6,244 nucleotides of DNA, taken from NCBI GenBank assembly GCA_013215905.1, contig JABSQI010000109.1, forward strand, positions 1 through 6,244, in the 5' to 3' direction. This document shows positions 5,527 through 6,244 of this stretch, piece after piece; positions within the stretch are counted from its first letter, which is position 1; each line of letters starts with the position of its first letter. The notes under the pieces were generated by a model. That model was given only the letters and a program-made list of their open reading frames with translations, was not told the DNA's origin and did not search any database. The position numbers and the translations under genes are program-made. The stretch is from Legionellales bacterium (lineage in GTDB: Bacteria > Pseudomonadota > Gammaproteobacteria > PIVX01).

Positions 5527-6244
5527 ACAACACTAATATTTTTTCGCCTGGATTTATTTGTAATATATCCAGAATTTCTTCTGACAAAGCAGCCTCTCTA
5601 TCATTTATGATATCTACCTTTCCAATAGTTCCTCTAAAATCTAGCTTGTCATTTGTAATTAACCTACGTTCTCTTGAGATATTTTTTTCTGATATTCTTG
5701 ATACAGAATATTTTTTTGCTTCACTGTTTGCTACAATTTTATTTTTTTCACATTCAATAATTGGTCCTGCATCAAATATATTTACATGATTATTATAGGC
5801 AAATCCTTGGTTTAAAAGCATATTATATGCAGGCTTTGTATTAGTATGAGGCTTGCCTATTATTTTTATAACTCTTCTAGGCAGAAAATTAAAATAAATT
5901 GGCGCTGTGGGTAATATATCAGATATAGGAGTATAGTTTTGAAGAGGAATTATTTCAATAGCCTGACTATAAGGCATATCCAAGAATTTTTTCCCTAGAC
6001 TATTCCAGAACGGCGACTCTCCAGCACGATCAATAACTCCACGAATATCTGCTATTATTATATTAGCAAACCTATCTGGAAATAATTTTAGATATAAAGA
6101 CCTAATTTTTGACAGACTTGATCCTAATCCCGATTTACGATAACTGTTATTTAAAAACAAACTACACATCTCAGAAGCTGAAGAATAGTGAGAAGCCAAA
6201 GTCAAACTATATCTTTTATTTATTAAATTGAGGGCAATATTAGA
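5525..6244 (-). CDS. astA: Arginine N-succinyltransferase AstA, C-terminal part (5' end outside window)
   Basis: First enzyme of the AST pathway: it transfers succinyl from succinyl-CoA to the alpha-amino group of arginine; some homologues (AruF/AruG type) also take ornithine. The 239 residues present are about 70% of a family member of roughly 340; the frame is open to the right edge, so no internal start should be taken as the true one. Matches to the AstA pattern, in order from the edge: SEMCSLFLNNSYRKSGLG (ELCTLFL.P..R..G.G), ADIRGVIDRAGESPFWNSLG (AEMRGV.DE.G.SPFW..LG), KKFLDMPYSQA, PIYFNFLP, IGKPHTNTKPA with the likely catalytic His (codon at 5846-5848), and NIFDAGPIIEC (DIFDGGP..EC). 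The C-terminus ends in a PGEKILVL beta strand like the usual GD.VR.V.L. It is directly followed by astD. Promoter and any ArgR control lie outside the window. Confidence 0.95.
   Translation of the reverse strand, partial: SNIALNLINKRYSLTLASHYSSASEMCSLFLNNSYRKSGLGSSLSKIRSLYLKLFPDRFANIIIADIRGVIDRAGESPFWNSLGKKFLDMPYSQAIEIIPLQNYTPISDILPTAPIYFNFLPRRVIKIIGKPHTNTKPAYNMLLNQGFAYNNHVNIFDAGPIIECEKNKIVANSEAKKYSVSRISEKNISRERRLITNDKLDFRGTIGKVDIINDREAALSEEILDILQINPGEKILVL

Noticed and set aside
6203..6205. TTG as the start of astA
   Set aside because: The frame stays open to the window edge and the family has about 100 more N-terminal residues, so this is an internal codon.

Overview
The window is AT-rich (roughly 30% G+C by eye) and fits a low-GC gammaproteobacterium. 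The markers are a UbiA of the proteobacterial ubiquinone type, a rubredoxin divergent from it, and AstA/AstD of the arginine succinyltransferase (AST) pathway. A Legionella- or Francisella-like relative is a reasonable guess, but genus cannot be read from these data.

Layout. (1) 1-180, minus: the first 60 codons of ubiA, running off the left edge. (2) 181-351: a divergent control region with a near-consensus sigma70 promoter for (3) a 55-residue rubredoxin, 352-519, plus. (4) 555-1928, minus: a sodium:solute symporter family (SSF) permease, convergent with the rubredoxin. (5) 1929-2261: a 333-base non-coding gap holding a good minus-strand promoter for the symporter, a pair of overlapping ATAAATTTAT palindromes just upstream of it, and a weak hairpin after the next operon. 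(6) 2262-6244, minus: a compact gene run in transcription order astA (5' end outside the window), astD, an arginase-fold (ureohydrolase) enzyme, and a two-membrane-segment protein of unknown function. Gaps inside this run are 7 bases or less, then 15 bases, so it looks like one operon.

How the genes work together. AstA succinylates arginine and AstD oxidises succinylglutamate semialdehyde, the first and fourth steps of AST catabolism of arginine to glutamate and succinate. In the E. coli order astC-A-D-B-E, the gene after astD is astB (succinylarginine dihydrolase). Here that place holds an unrelated ureohydrolase with a complete set of six metal ligands. This suggests a variant pathway: either arginase makes ornithine, which AstA then succinylates, or the enzyme removes urea from succinylarginine itself. 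Its substrate loop does not look like that of a classical arginase, which leaves the second option open. The neighbouring SSF permease could carry a related amino acid or urea, but it has its own promoter and its substrate cannot be read from sequence. No RNA genes, insertion sequences or CRISPR arrays were seen.
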